Assembly (NCBI RefSeq): GCF_009617575.1
Contig: NZ_WIXJ01000002.1
Span: 62,001-126,000 of the forward strand
Direction of reading: 5' to 3'
From: Rhodocyclus gracilis
Lineage (GTDB): Bacteria > Pseudomonadota > Gammaproteobacteria > Burkholderiales > Rhodocyclaceae
DNA length: 64,000 bases
The notes beneath the pieces are model-generated. The model saw nothing but the letters and a program-made list of their open reading frames with translations, was not told where the DNA came from and searched no databases. The translations under genes and the position numbers were made by a program. This document shows positions 6,460-12,946 of the stretch, in pieces (position 1 is the first letter of the stretch; every line of letters begins with the position of its first letter).

Positions 6460-7749
6460 CTAGTTGATGGCGTAGCGGCCAGCGAAGGCGCCACGGATGA
6501 CGACGGCGCCGCTGTTGGTCGGCGCTATCGATGCGATGGCATTGACGTAGTCGTCAATGTCGGCCTGACACGTTGCGTCGGCCACGTACCGCATGAAGTC
6601 GGGCAAGCGGGCGCGGCGCAGGACGGTCTGGAATTGCTCGGTGGTGAGTTCGCCGACTTCGATCTGTTCCGGCAGCCGCGAATCGTCGGCGGCGATTTCA
6701 TCGTCGGTGCGGTCGCTGTCGACGCCGAGCGCCTTCTTGAGTCCCGGCGTCCACGTGATCGCGCGCTTGCCTGCGATGTGCTTTGCGTATTCGCGGAAGC
6801 GGCACGCCGCCCACGCGTCGCCGTTGCCGGCCCATGTGAGCAGCTGGAAGGGCGTGAAGTGCATCAGACCTTGCCGCTCGCCGGCCGCGCCGGTCTTCTG
6901 GTAGCTGGCCGTCATTTCTGACGACGCGCCCCAGCGCTCATCCCGGCCATACTTTGCGATGTACTCTGCCGCCTTCGTTCCGCCGCGCACGTTGAAGCTG
7001 TGCTTCATCATGTCGGTGACTTTCGAGCGGTCGCCGAAGCCCACCTTCAGCAGCAGATTCACCCACTGCAAGCGAAGCTCGGCTATCTCCGGGCTGTCGA
7101 GGTCGCCATGTTCGTTGATCGGAGCGCCCTCGCCCAAGCCGCCGGCCTTGGCGAACACGAGCATGTGGACGTGCGGGTGCCAGCCGTTCTCTTGGCTGAT
7201 CGTCAGTTCGAGCGCCGACACTCGGCCGACGCAGCCGGCTTGCTGCATCAGGCGCTTCCAGGTGCGCGAGTTCTGCATGCGCTGGCGGACGTTGGCGAAG
7301 CGCTCAAGCATTTCGCCGAGGTCGTGGTCAGCTTCGTGCGGAAAGGTCAGCGTGAAGAGGTAGGCCGCACCGCCGTTTCCGACGTGCGCCGTCATGCCGG
7401 CGGACAACTCTCGGCGCCGCTCTTCGCAGATGCGCGCCGCGCATACTGGGCACGTCCAGATTTCACCGCAACGGTTCAGGCCGGTGAGGCTGCTACCGCT
7501 GCCGTCCGCGTTGCGGAAGACGCCGACGCTACCGCTTTCGCGCTTGAGCGACCGGCAGCACCAACAGGTGCGGTGCTGCTCTTTCCACTCGACGCCCTTC
7601 TGCCAGAGCAGCCCTTGCGCGGTGCGCTGGAGGGCGTAGCGCCCCGCCGTCGCGGCTGGCGATTTCGTCTTTGCCGCGCCGCCCGCGTGTAGGGATTTCG
7701 TGTAGATACCGAGAGGGCGACCGGCGCCCGCAGAGACGGCCGCGCTCAT
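6460..7749 (-). CDS. HUH-family rolling-circle replication initiator
   Basis: A 429-residue endonuclease that nicks the origin and starts rolling-circle replication. Motif 1 is YLFTLTFPH (about 130-138). Motif 2 is HPHVHM at 191-196, the metal-binding HUH. Motif 3 is AEYIAKY (262-267), with Tyr263 or Tyr267 as the nicking tyrosine. Cysteines at 62-65 and 94-103 (TCWCC and WTCPVC) suggest a zinc finger in front of the nuclease, as in plasmid Rep_1 proteins. The ATG overlaps the stop of the upstream gene. PM2 and FLiP, both lipid-containing double-jelly-roll phages, also use rolling-circle initiators. Confidence 0.85.
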   Translation of the reverse strand: MSAAVSAGAGRPLGIYTKSLHAGGAAKTKSPAATAGRYALQRTAQGLLWQKGVEWKEQHRTCWCCRSLKRESGSVGVFRNADGSGSSLTGLNRCGEIWTCPVCAARICEERRRELSAGMTAHVGNGGAAYLFTLTFPHEADHDLGEMLERFANVRQRMQNSRTWKRLMQQAGCVGRVSALELTISQENGWHPHVHMLVFAKAGGLGEGAPINEHGDLDSPEIAELRLQWVNLLLKVGFGDRSKVTDMMKHSFNVRGGTKAAEYIAKYGRDERWGASSEMTASYQKTGAAGERQGLMHFTPFQLLTWAGNGDAWAACRFREYAKHIAGKRAITWTPGLKKALGVDSDRTDDEIAADDSRLPEQIEVGELTTEQFQTVLRRARLPDFMRYVADATCQADIDDYVNAIASIAPTNSGAVVIRGAFAGRYAIN

Positions 7750-8327
7750 GCCGCAACCCTCCGGTCGACGGCGCACGAAGCGGCGACGGAAACGAGCCAT
7801 GCGGCCATTTCGGCCGGCGTGTGTTCGCGCTCTGCCTTCGAGCACTCCGGGTAAGCATTTCTGTTCTTTTTTCTGCTCGTCGCGATCACGTGCGAAGGCT
7901 GATCGATGCGCAGTCGGAAGGCCGGCAGCATTGATGGCGAGACGCCGACGACATAGAGCCAAGTGCGCTTGCGCGCTCGATGCCCGAGCCAGTGCTGATC
8001 AAGGCAGAAAGTGAAGCCGCCGAACTGGTCGAACCCTTTACCTGGCAGCGGCAGGCCAGCGGCAGGCCATAGCGACGACTGCGCCGGATGTTCGAGCACG
8101 CCGCCGAACTGGCGAACGGCATCGATCGCAAAGAAGGCCAACGCCTTTTCATCCTCGCGCGGCTTGGCAAAGGCGCGCAGACGGCCCCAAGCACGGCACG
8201 GCGGATGCGCGACGACGGGCAGCGGCCCGGCGTAGGTGCGCGCGTCACGATCGATGTCGTAGACGTCGCAGCCGGGCATGGTCTTGTAGATCGAGTCGCG
8301 GCGAGCGAAGAGGACAGCGACCATCAT
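7746..8327 (-). CDS. Phage protein with PPC motif, DNA methyltransferase-like
   Basis: A 193-residue protein starting MMVAVLFARRDSIYK. It contains VVAHPPCRAWGRLR, like the catalytic PPC loop of cytosine-5 methyltransferases, then GGVLEHPAQSS, and a GHRARKRTWLYVVG segment typical of a group of short phage proteins. The canonical FxGxG AdoMet loop is not obvious. It may be a compact methyltransferase protecting viral DNA from host restriction, or a non-catalytic relative. The ATG start overlaps the upstream stop. Confidence 0.5.
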   Translation of the reverse strand: MMVAVLFARRDSIYKTMPGCDVYDIDRDARTYAGPLPVVAHPPCRAWGRLRAFAKPREDEKALAFFAIDAVRQFGGVLEHPAQSSLWPAAGLPLPGKGFDQFGGFTFCLDQHWLGHRARKRTWLYVVGVSPSMLPAFRLRIDQPSHVIATSRKKNRNAYPECSKAEREHTPAEMAAWLVSVAASCAVDRRVAA

Positions 8328-8473
8328 GCCAGCACCGTCCAAAGTACCAGCGCGAAGCCGGTAGCGGCAGCGCCTACGGACGCGACGAGACCGGCGAACT
8401 GCAGCCGGCGGCGGCGAATCTCGGCGGAGAAGATGGCCCGCTGAATGGGCAGCATGCGTGGATGGCTCATCAT
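8324..8473 (-). CDS. Small phage membrane protein (49 aa)
   Basis: A 49-residue peptide with a basic N-terminal part (MLPIQRAIFSAEIRRRRLQ) and one membrane helix at the C-terminus (FAGLVASVGAAATGFALVLW). It is coupled on both sides by ATGA overlaps. The early position, before the replication gene, makes an infection-control role as likely as a structural one. No family recognised. Confidence 0.55.
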   Translation of the reverse strand: MMSHPRMLPIQRAIFSAEIRRRRLQFAGLVASVGAAATGFALVLWTVLA

Positions 8474-8694
8474 GCCGCCAACCCGATCTGCTGCTTTTCC
8501 GGCAGTAGCCGGTTCAGGTACGCCTGCAGTTCGAGCGTGCGCGCCTGAATCGCCTGGCGCTCGAGGTGGCTCAGTTCGTACCAGCGGCAGAAAACGAGAT
8601 CGATGTCGAGGCCGGCGGCGTTGAGCAAGACGACGCGCACCTGTGCGCCGGTCGCTTGCTCCCACAGGTCGCGGAAGCGGATGTCGGGCATCAT
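8470..8694 (-). CDS. Early prophage protein of unknown function (74 aa)
   Basis: A 74-residue soluble protein starting MMPDIRFRDLWEQATG and containing a Trp/Tyr motif (FCRWYELSHLERQAIQ) and a helical C-terminus. Start and stop overlap neighbouring genes by four bases. It is in the leftward early transcript ahead of the replication initiator. I do not recognise a family. Confidence 0.55.
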   Translation of the reverse strand: MMPDIRFRDLWEQATGAQVRVVLLNAAGLDIDLVFCRWYELSHLERQAIQARTLELQAYLNRLLPEKQQIGLAA

Positions 8695-8972
8695 GAGGCA
8701 CCGCCTTCCTCGCGCGCTTCGATCATGGCTTCGGCGAGCGCGTAGCATTCGCGAGCGATGGCGCTGGCGAATTCTCCCGGCTCAAAATCGGGCGCAAGGC
8801 TCGCCAGATAGCCCTGCAACGCCTTGCCGGCGAAGTAGTCGCGCAGCGTCATGCCTGGATGCTTGACGGTGAATTCTTCCTGCCCGCTTGAGCAGATAGC
8901 CCCTCTGCGTTCGACGTGCCTTATCTGGATGACTTCGCACGGGAAAGCCGGCTGTTTTCCGCTGGCGCTCAT
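8691..8972 (-). CDS. Early prophage protein of unknown function (93 aa)
   Basis: The chosen start (MSASGKQPAFPCEVIQ) overlaps the stop of the upstream small gene. The protein contains GMTLRDYFAGKALQGYLAS and a helix rich in Ala and Glu (AIARECYALAEAMIEARE). This layout is common in small phage proteins that follow the regulatory region, but no activity can be named. Translational coupling at both ends supports it being real. Confidence 0.6.
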   Translation of the reverse strand: MSASGKQPAFPCEVIQIRHVERRGAICSSGQEEFTVKHPGMTLRDYFAGKALQGYLASLAPDFEPGEFASAIARECYALAEAMIEAREEGGAS

Positions 8973-9130
8973 GATTTCCGCCTCGCTTCGAAGTCTTGAG
9001 CGGTGGCGAACAGCTCGGCCGAGACGCGGTTCTTGGCGCAATAGCGCAGGGTGGCGAACCAGCCCCAGCGCTTCAGGTTCTGCGCGGCGCGGATTGCGGC
9101 GGCGGCTGACCCTTTACGATCTGTTTCCAT
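8969..9130 (-). CDS. First gene of the leftward prophage operon (53 aa)
   Basis: A 53-residue basic peptide starting METDRKGSAAAAIRAA and ending AQDFEARRKS. It has a GGGGAGA ribosome-binding site that is part of one of the three GTCT-N4-AGAC palindromes, so repressor binding and translation initiation share the same bases. The stop overlaps the next start. It has Trp and aromatic residues in the middle (LKRWGWFATLRYCA). A small DNA-binding or antirepressor role is possible but not shown. Confidence 0.55.
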   Translation of the reverse strand: METDRKGSAAAAIRAAQNLKRWGWFATLRYCAKNRVSAELFATAQDFEARRKS

Positions 9131-9136
9131 TGCGTT

Positions 9137-9148
9137 GTCTCCCCAGAC
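9137..9148. promoter_or_regulatory. Operator-like palindrome OL (GTCT-N4-AGAC)
   Basis: GTCTCCCCAGAC; its reverse complement GTCTGGGGAGAC is identical to the site at 9329-9340. Half-sites GTCT and AGAC are inverted around four bases. It overlaps the ribosome-binding site of the first leftward gene. Confidence 0.6.
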
Positions 9149-9195
9149 GATGGCCCCAGCGTTTCGGTAGGTGCCAGTCCCGGCCCTCGCTACTG

Positions 9196-9207
9196 TGCTG
9201 GGGAGAC
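9196..9207. promoter_or_regulatory. Operator-like site OM
   Basis: TGCTGGGGAGAC, matching the other two sites at ten consecutive positions but with an altered left half-site. It is not next to a start codon, so ribosome binding does not explain it; repressor binding in the leftward transcript leader does. Confidence 0.55.
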
Positions 9208-9240
9208 AGAAAGTGGGCGCGCTTGGGACTGGCGACGCGA

Positions 9241-9270
9241 CTTATAGCGCAACGCTGCCAAACCATGCAA
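9241..9270 (-). promoter_or_regulatory. Candidate leftward prophage promoter
   Basis: On the minus strand, TTGCAT (complement of 9265-9270) and TATAAG (complement of 9241-9246) are separated by 18 bases; CTATAA at 17 bases is an alternative -10. The start point would lie near 9234, about 100 bases before the first gene. Confidence 0.5.
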
Positions 9271-9296
9271 GAGCGCTACGTTATTGCAGCGCTCTT
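9269..9296. repeat. Perfect inverted repeat between the divergent prophage promoters
   Basis: AAGAGCGCT and AGCGCTCTT, 9-bp perfect arms around ten bases. It overlaps or touches the -35 regions of both candidate promoters, so it may be a second regulator-binding site. There is no T-run for a terminator. Confidence 0.6.
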
Positions 9297-9313
9297 TACC
9301 TAGCGCATATCCT
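9284..9313 (+). promoter_or_regulatory. Candidate rightward promoter of the repressor gene
   Basis: TTGCAG at 9284-9289 and TATCCT at 9308-9313 with an 18-base spacer. The operator at 9329-9340 lies just downstream, which would allow autoregulation. Confidence 0.4.
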
Positions 9314-9328
9314 CTGCATGTCCATTCA

Positions 9329-9340
9329 GTCTGGGGAGAC
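9329..9340. promoter_or_regulatory. Operator-like palindrome OR (GTCT-N4-AGAC)
   Basis: GTCTGGGGAGAC, five bases... four bases before the repressor ATG at 9345; also serves as its ribosome-binding site (GGGGAG). It is the exact inverse of the site at 9137-9148. Confidence 0.6.
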
Positions 9341-9344
9341 GTTC

Positions 9345-9713
9345 ATGGAAACAACTGCTGATGTTATTGAGGCACTAAAGATCAAGCTTGGTGCGAGGTC
9401 TGACTATGCCATCGCGAAGAAGATGGGTTGGTCAACGTCCCGCGTTTGTAACTATCGAAAAGGTCGGGCAAACCTTGACGATTTAGCCGCTTTTCAGGTC
9501 GCCGAGATTCTTGATTTAGACCCAGCAAAACTGATCGCTCTGAAGCACGCCGTGGCAGCAAAAAACGAGGAAGAACGGGCCACTTGGAAGGCCATTCTTG
9601 AGCGTCTCGGCGGCGCTGCTGCCCTTGTCCTGCTTGGCGTTGGTCTTGGTGGATCGCCCTCGCCCGCTCAAGCCTCTCAAACTCAGGCTTCCGAGACTTT
9701 TTGTATTATGTAA
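9345..9713 (+). CDS. HTH prophage repressor with C-terminal hydrophobic segment
   Basis: A 122-residue protein. The N-terminal domain (METTADVIEALKIKLG, then SDYAIAKKMGWSTSRVCNYR) is a compact helix-turn-helix with the recognition helix at about residues 30-40. It continues with AAFQVAEILDLDPAKLIAL, as in small phage and filamentous-phage repressors (DUF3693-like). The C-terminus has a hydrophobic stretch (AALVLLGVGLGG) that may anchor it at the membrane. It is the only rightward prophage gene, divergent from the lytic operon. Its stop codon lies inside the dif-like junction. It most likely keeps the prophage silent. Confidence 0.75.
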   Translation: METTADVIEALKIKLGARSDYAIAKKMGWSTSRVCNYRKGRANLDDLAAFQVAEILDLDPAKLIALKHAVAAKNEEERATWKAILERLGGAAALVLLGVGLGGSPSPAQASQTQASETFCIM

Positions 9714-9716
9714 ACT
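9689..9716 (+). other. Candidate right prophage junction (dif-like)
   Basis: TTATGTAAACT at 9706-9716 matches the canonical XerD arm TTATGTTAAAT at 9 of 11 positions. The central six bases are TTTGTA. The XerC-side 11 bases (9689-9699) match poorly. This half-conserved pattern would be expected where a phage arm joins a chromosomal arm. No integrase is visible in 1-9716. The matching left junction is outside the window. Confidence 0.4.
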
Positions 9717-9857
9717 TATAAGCGTGACAGAATAAACGCATGCGCCTTGATCGTTAGCATCAAGCCCCTTCTCCACAACATCGCTCTCGAGCGACAAGTG
9801 ACAACACAGCGGACGAGCCTGAACGATAATCAGCGCTTCACTCTTGGAAAAACGCAG

Positions 9858-10358
9858 ATGCTCCTGATCGACTTCTCCGATGCGCAGGCAAGTGGCGACT
9901 GGCAGGCGATTGGCGATCGTGTCATGGGGGGCGTCTCGCAGAGCGTCTGGCTACCGCAGGAGCTGAGCGGTGCTGCCTGCGCCGTATTCACCGGAGTTGT
10001 ATCGCTGGCCAACAACGGCGGTTTCGCCTCGGTGCGTAGCCCGGATGTGTCGTGGGACTTGCGCGAGTACCGTGCGCTCCGCCTTACGGCGCGTGGCGAT
10101 GGGCGGACTTACAAATTGTCCTTGAGCGATGACGCGGCTTTTGACAGCGTGCAGCACCAGAGCATGTTTGCCGCGTTCCCCGGCGATTGGCAGTGCATTG
10201 ACTTGCCGTTTAGCGGTTTCGTCGCCCGTCGGCGTGGCCGAACGCTAATCGATGCTCCGCGCCTTGATTGCTCGGCGATCCGGCGCCTTGGGCTGATGAC
10301 CGAACTGCGCCAAGGCGGGCCGTTTCGGCTGGAGTTGCTTCGCGTGGAGGCTGTTTGA
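9858..10358 (+). CDS. CIA30-family protein
   Basis: A 166-residue protein starting MLLIDFSDAQASGDW. It has the hallmarks of the CIA30 (NADH:ubiquinone oxidoreductase intermediate-associated protein 30) galactose-binding-like fold: W-x-IGDRVMGGVSQS, then GVVSLANNGGFASVR and LRLTARGDGRTYKLSL, and a LPFSGFVARRRGR strand near the C-terminus. Bacterial members are soluble and of unclear function. The ATG at 9858 is chosen because the homologous domain begins right there. First chromosomal gene after the prophage. Confidence 0.8.
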   Translation: MLLIDFSDAQASGDWQAIGDRVMGGVSQSVWLPQELSGAACAVFTGVVSLANNGGFASVRSPDVSWDLREYRALRLTARGDGRTYKLSLSDDAAFDSVQHQSMFAAFPGDWQCIDLPFSGFVARRRGRTLIDAPRLDCSAIRRLGLMTELRQGGPFRLELLRVEAV

Positions 10359-10444
10359 GCCAGCGCAGCCAAGGATTGGCGATTTGCGCCCTCCTCCCCG
10401 CTGGCTTTTGAGAGGCGAGCGATGCGCGTAGCGTGAGAGGCACA

Positions 10445-10473
10445 TGCAACCCGGCGCTCGATACCGGGTTGCA
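10445..10473. terminator. Hairpin between convergent genes
   Basis: Perfect 10-bp stem (TGCAACCCGG with CCGGGTTGCA) around nine bases, in the gap between the CIA30 gene and the convergent decarboxylase-family gene. There is no T-run, so it may act with Rho or as RNA 3'-end protection. Confidence 0.5.
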
Positions 10474-10491
10474 CGCGTAACCGTCTCGGAC

Positions 10492-10866
10492 TCAGGCCGT
10501 AAGACGAGCCGCTTCGATCGCCGAAAACTCTTCAAAGGCCGCCAGAGCGTTGGCGGAGTACATCATCGAAGGGCCGCCCCCCATGTAGACGGTCATTCCC
10601 AGACACTCCTCGACTTCCGCACGCGTCGCCCCCAGTTTGACCAAGGCTTGGGTATGAAAGCCGATACAGGCATCACATCGCGCGCCCACGCCAAGCGCCA
10701 GCGCGATCAGTTCCTTGGTTTTTTTATCGAGCGCGCCGTCGCGGGAGGCGGCGCGGGCGAGTTCGGAGAAGCCCTTCATAACGTCGGGAATATCGACGCG
10801 AAGGTGCGCGAGTTGCTTCGATACCGATTGCGTCAGGTCGCGGTAGCTGGTGGTGGCGGTGCTCAT
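10492..10866 (-). CDS. Carboxymuconolactone decarboxylase/AhpD-like family protein
   Basis: A 124-residue all-helical protein of the CMD family. It has the redox motif CDAC in GARCDACIGFHTQALVKLGAT followed by EVEECLGMTVYMGGGPSMMY, which is the form seen in small alkylhydroperoxidase-like proteins. It probably uses the cysteine pair against peroxides or organic electrophiles. It is divergent from the ArsR/BigR-type regulator gene and shares its 180-base intergenic region, so it is a likely target of that regulator. Confidence 0.85.
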   Translation of the reverse strand: MSTATTSYRDLTQSVSKQLAHLRVDIPDVMKGFSELARAASRDGALDKKTKELIALALGVGARCDACIGFHTQALVKLGATRAEVEECLGMTVYMGGGPSMMYSANALAAFEEFSAIEAARLTA

Positions 10867-10998
10867 GATGTTCCTTTCGTGGTGAGGGTGTGTCGGCGGC
10901 GCGTTCTGCACACCGCGAAGATGTGTTTGTCCGGAACATCGCTTGTCGTAAGAGCGCTGACGAGCGAAGCGCGCTAGAATCAAACAATCCACTTGCAA

Positions 10999-11022
10999 AC
11001 AATATATAAATATATATATTGT
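10999..11022. promoter_or_regulatory. AT-rich perfect operator for the ArsR/BigR-type regulator
   Basis: ACAATATATA and TATATATTGT, a perfect 10-bp inverted repeat around four bases, centred 36 bases before the regulator start. ArsR/SmtB and BigR proteins bind such AT-rich palindromes. It is well placed to control both divergent genes. Confidence 0.75.
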
Positions 11023-11046
11023 TGTCAACCTCAAACGGCTAAGAAC

Positions 11047-11382
11047 ATGGACACCTCAGCGACGATGGTCGACGTTGAAGAACTCCGGGGCGCGGCGACG
11101 CGAACTGTCGGAGTGTTGAAAATCCTGGCGAACGAGGATCGGCTCTTGCTGCTCTGCCAGCTTTCGCAGGGCGAGCGCTGCGTCAGTGAGCTCGAAGAAC
11201 AGCTAGGCATTCGCCAGCCGACTCTCTCGCAGCAGTTGGGCGTCTTGCGTAGCGAAGGAGTGGTCGCCACCCGCCGGCAGGGGAAAAACATCTACTACAG
11301 CGTCGCCGAGCCGGCGATGCTGGAGATCCTCGCCCTGCTCTACCGCCTCTATTGCCCACGGAGCGAGTCTGATGGCGATTGA
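11047..11382 (+). CDS. ArsR/SmtB-family regulator, BigR/SqrR-type thiol sensor
   Basis: A 111-residue winged-helix repressor. The DNA-binding helix is in [17 protein letters not shown] (about residues 55-71), followed by the wing [15 protein letters not shown]. Cys37 ([13 protein letters not shown]) and Cys103 (LYRLYCPRS) sit where BigR/SqrR/YgaV proteins form a persulfide-sensing pair; Cys45 is extra. The adjacent YeeE/YedE transporter genes support a sulfur-related signal. It overlaps the next gene by 11 bases. The start at 11047 follows the operator. Confidence 0.85.
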   Translation: MDTSATMVDVEELRGAATRTVGVLKILANEDRLLLLCQLSQGERCVSELEEQLGIRQPTLSQQLGVLRSEGVVATRRQGKNIYYSVAEPAMLEILALLYRLYCPRSESDGD

Positions 11383-11806
11383 CTGGGCCGCTTTCACCCC
11401 TTTATCTGCCCTCGCCGGCGGGACGCTGATTGGTCTCGGCACTGCCTTGCTGCTGCTTGGTAACGGCCGCATAGCCGGCATCAGCGGCATTCTGGGCGCC
11501 TTGCTGCGGCCGGCGACGGGAGAAATCGCCTGGCGCGTCGCCTTCGTTAGCGGCCTCATCGCCGCGCCGTTGCTGTGGCCCCTGCTGGCGCCGCGGCCGG
11601 TCGTGCATGTCGAAGCCGGCGCCCCGGCGTTGCTTATCGCCGGCCTGCTTGTCGGCCTCGGAACGCGCTATGCCTCTGGCTGCACCAGCGGCCATGGCGT
11701 TTGCGGCTTGGCGCGCCTGTCGAAACGCTCGCTGGTGGCAACGCTCGTCTTCATGGCGAGCGGGGTGTTGACCGTAGGGATCACCCGCTATTTCTTGTTC
11801 GCATGA
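11372..11806 (+). CDS. YeeE/YedE half-transporter, first subunit (PmpA-like)
   Basis: A 144-residue membrane protein with about four helices. It has the [20 protein letters not shown] start and the signature [18 protein letters not shown], whose cysteine is thought to handle sulfur compounds (thiosulfate, persulfide). With the next gene it makes a full-length YeeE/YedE transporter split in two. It overlaps the regulator gene and is read in the same operon. Confidence 0.85.
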   Translation: MAIDWAAFTPLSALAGGTLIGLGTALLLLGNGRIAGISGILGALLRPATGEIAWRVAFVSGLIAAPLLWPLLAPRPVVHVEAGAPALLIAGLLVGLGTRYASGCTSGHGVCGLARLSKRSLVATLVFMASGVLTVGITRYFLFA

Positions 11807-12261
11807 GACGCACGGCCATGCCACTACTGAACGCCCTGCTATCGGGCCTGATTTTCGGCGCGGGATTACTGCTGTCGGGCATGGCCAATCCGGCCAAGGT
11901 GCTTGGCTTTCTTGACGTTGCCGGCGCCTGGGACCCGTCGCTGATGCTGGTCATGATCGGCGCCATTGCCGTCGCTTTCTTGCCTTTTCGCTTTGCCCGT
12001 ACGCGGACAAAAAGCTGGCTCGGCGAAGCGATGAGCCTGCCGAGACGGCAGCAGATTGACCGCCGCTTGCTTCTCGGCAGCGCGCTCTTTGGGATTGGCT
12101 GGGGAATCGCCGGCTTCTGCCCCGGCCCCGGACTTCTCTCCATCGGGCTAGGGCTGCCGCAGGGGCTGCTCTTCGTACTTGCCATGCTCGCCGGCATGGC
12201 CTTGTTCGAAGTAATTGAGCGTGCGCGCGCGGCTAAGCCGTCGCCGCCGACGAGTCGCTGA
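11803..12261 (+). CDS. YeeE/YedE half-transporter, second subunit (PmpB-like)
   Basis: A 152-residue membrane protein; an ATG five codons later is an alternative. It has [22 protein letters not shown] at the N-terminus and the second half-site signature [15 protein letters not shown], with the matching cysteine. It follows the first subunit with an ATGA overlap. Its 3' end overlaps the convergent kdpE gene by 29 bases, so the two transcripts must share this segment. Substrate is likely a sulfur compound by family and regulator context. Confidence 0.85.
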   Translation: MRRTAMPLLNALLSGLIFGAGLLLSGMANPAKVLGFLDVAGAWDPSLMLVMIGAIAVAFLPFRFARTRTKSWLGEAMSLPRRQQIDRRLLLGSALFGIGWGIAGFCPGPGLLSIGLGLPQGLLFVLAMLAGMALFEVIERARAAKPSPPTSR

Positions 12262-12946
12262 CGAAGCGGTAGCCCACGCCGGACTCGGTGAAAATGTGGC
12301 GCGGGCGCGTCGGATCGTCCTCGATCTTCTTGCGTAAAAATCCCATGTATACGCGCACATAGTGGCTGTCTTCGACGTGCGACGGCCCCCACACGGCCTT
12401 CAGCAACTGCCGGTGCGTCAGCACCGAATCGGGGTTGGCAATGAGATAAGCCAGTAGCCGGAATTCGATCGGCGTCAGGTGAATCGGCTGCCCTTCTTTT
12501 TCGATCAGGCGCTTTCCCAGATCGATTCGCAGCTTGCCGAACTCATAGACACTCGCTCCGCCAGCGCTGCCGCGTGCGCGCCGTCGCAAGTGCGCCCGGA
12601 CGCGCGCCAGCAGTTCAGCGACGCCAAATGGCTTCATCAGATAATCGTCCGCGCCGGCATCGAGCGCCGCCACCTTGTCGGCCTCTGCCGTGCGCGCCGA
12701 CAGGACGATGACCGGAATTTCCGACCAGGCGCGGAAGTCGCGAATGAAATCGATCCCGTCGCCGTCCGGCAAGCCCAGATCGAGGACGATCAGATCGGGC
12801 TGGCGCGTACCGGCTTCGATCAGCCCGCGTTTCACCGAGTCCGCCTCGAACACCTGCCATTGCTCGTCTTCGAGCGCCAGACGAACGAAGCGGCGGATGT
12901 GGGCCTCGTCTTCGACGACGATGATCACCGGCTTGTTATCGGCCAT
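12233..12946 (-). CDS. kdpE: KdpE potassium-responsive response regulator
   Basis: A 237-residue OmpR-type regulator. The receiver domain has acidic EDE near the N-terminus, phosphoacceptor Asp in LIVLDLGLPDGDG and Lys in DDYLMKPFG. The C-terminal winged helix contains HLTPIEFRLLAYLI and the KPRHIFTESGVGYRF wing. It activates the kdpFABC operon under potassium limitation. It is the last gene of the locus, and its ATG overlaps the kdpD stop (TAATG). Confidence 0.95.
   Translation of the reverse strand: MADNKPVIIVVEDEAHIRRFVRLALEDEQWQVFEADSVKRGLIEAGTRQPDLIVLDLGLPDGDGIDFIRDFRAWSEIPVIVLSARTAEADKVAALDAGADDYLMKPFGVAELLARVRAHLRRRARGSAGGASVYEFGKLRIDLGKRLIEKEGQPIHLTPIEFRLLAYLIANPDSVLTHRQLLKAVWGPSHVEDSHYVRVYMGFLRKKIEDDPTRPRHIFTESGVGYRFVSDSSAATA

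Noticed and set aside
4730-9713. Filamentous phage (inovirus), suggested by Rep, an ATPase, a small HTH repressor and a dif-like end
   Set aside because: The ATPase has no membrane helix as Zot does, and there is a 269-aa beta-rich coat candidate plus a muramidase, which filamentous phages lack.
1-9716. Tailed prophage, suggested by the collar and fibre-assembly-like genes
   Set aside because: No terminase, portal, tape measure or tube protein; the packaging ATPase is small and FtsK/HerA-like, and Rep is of rolling-circle type.
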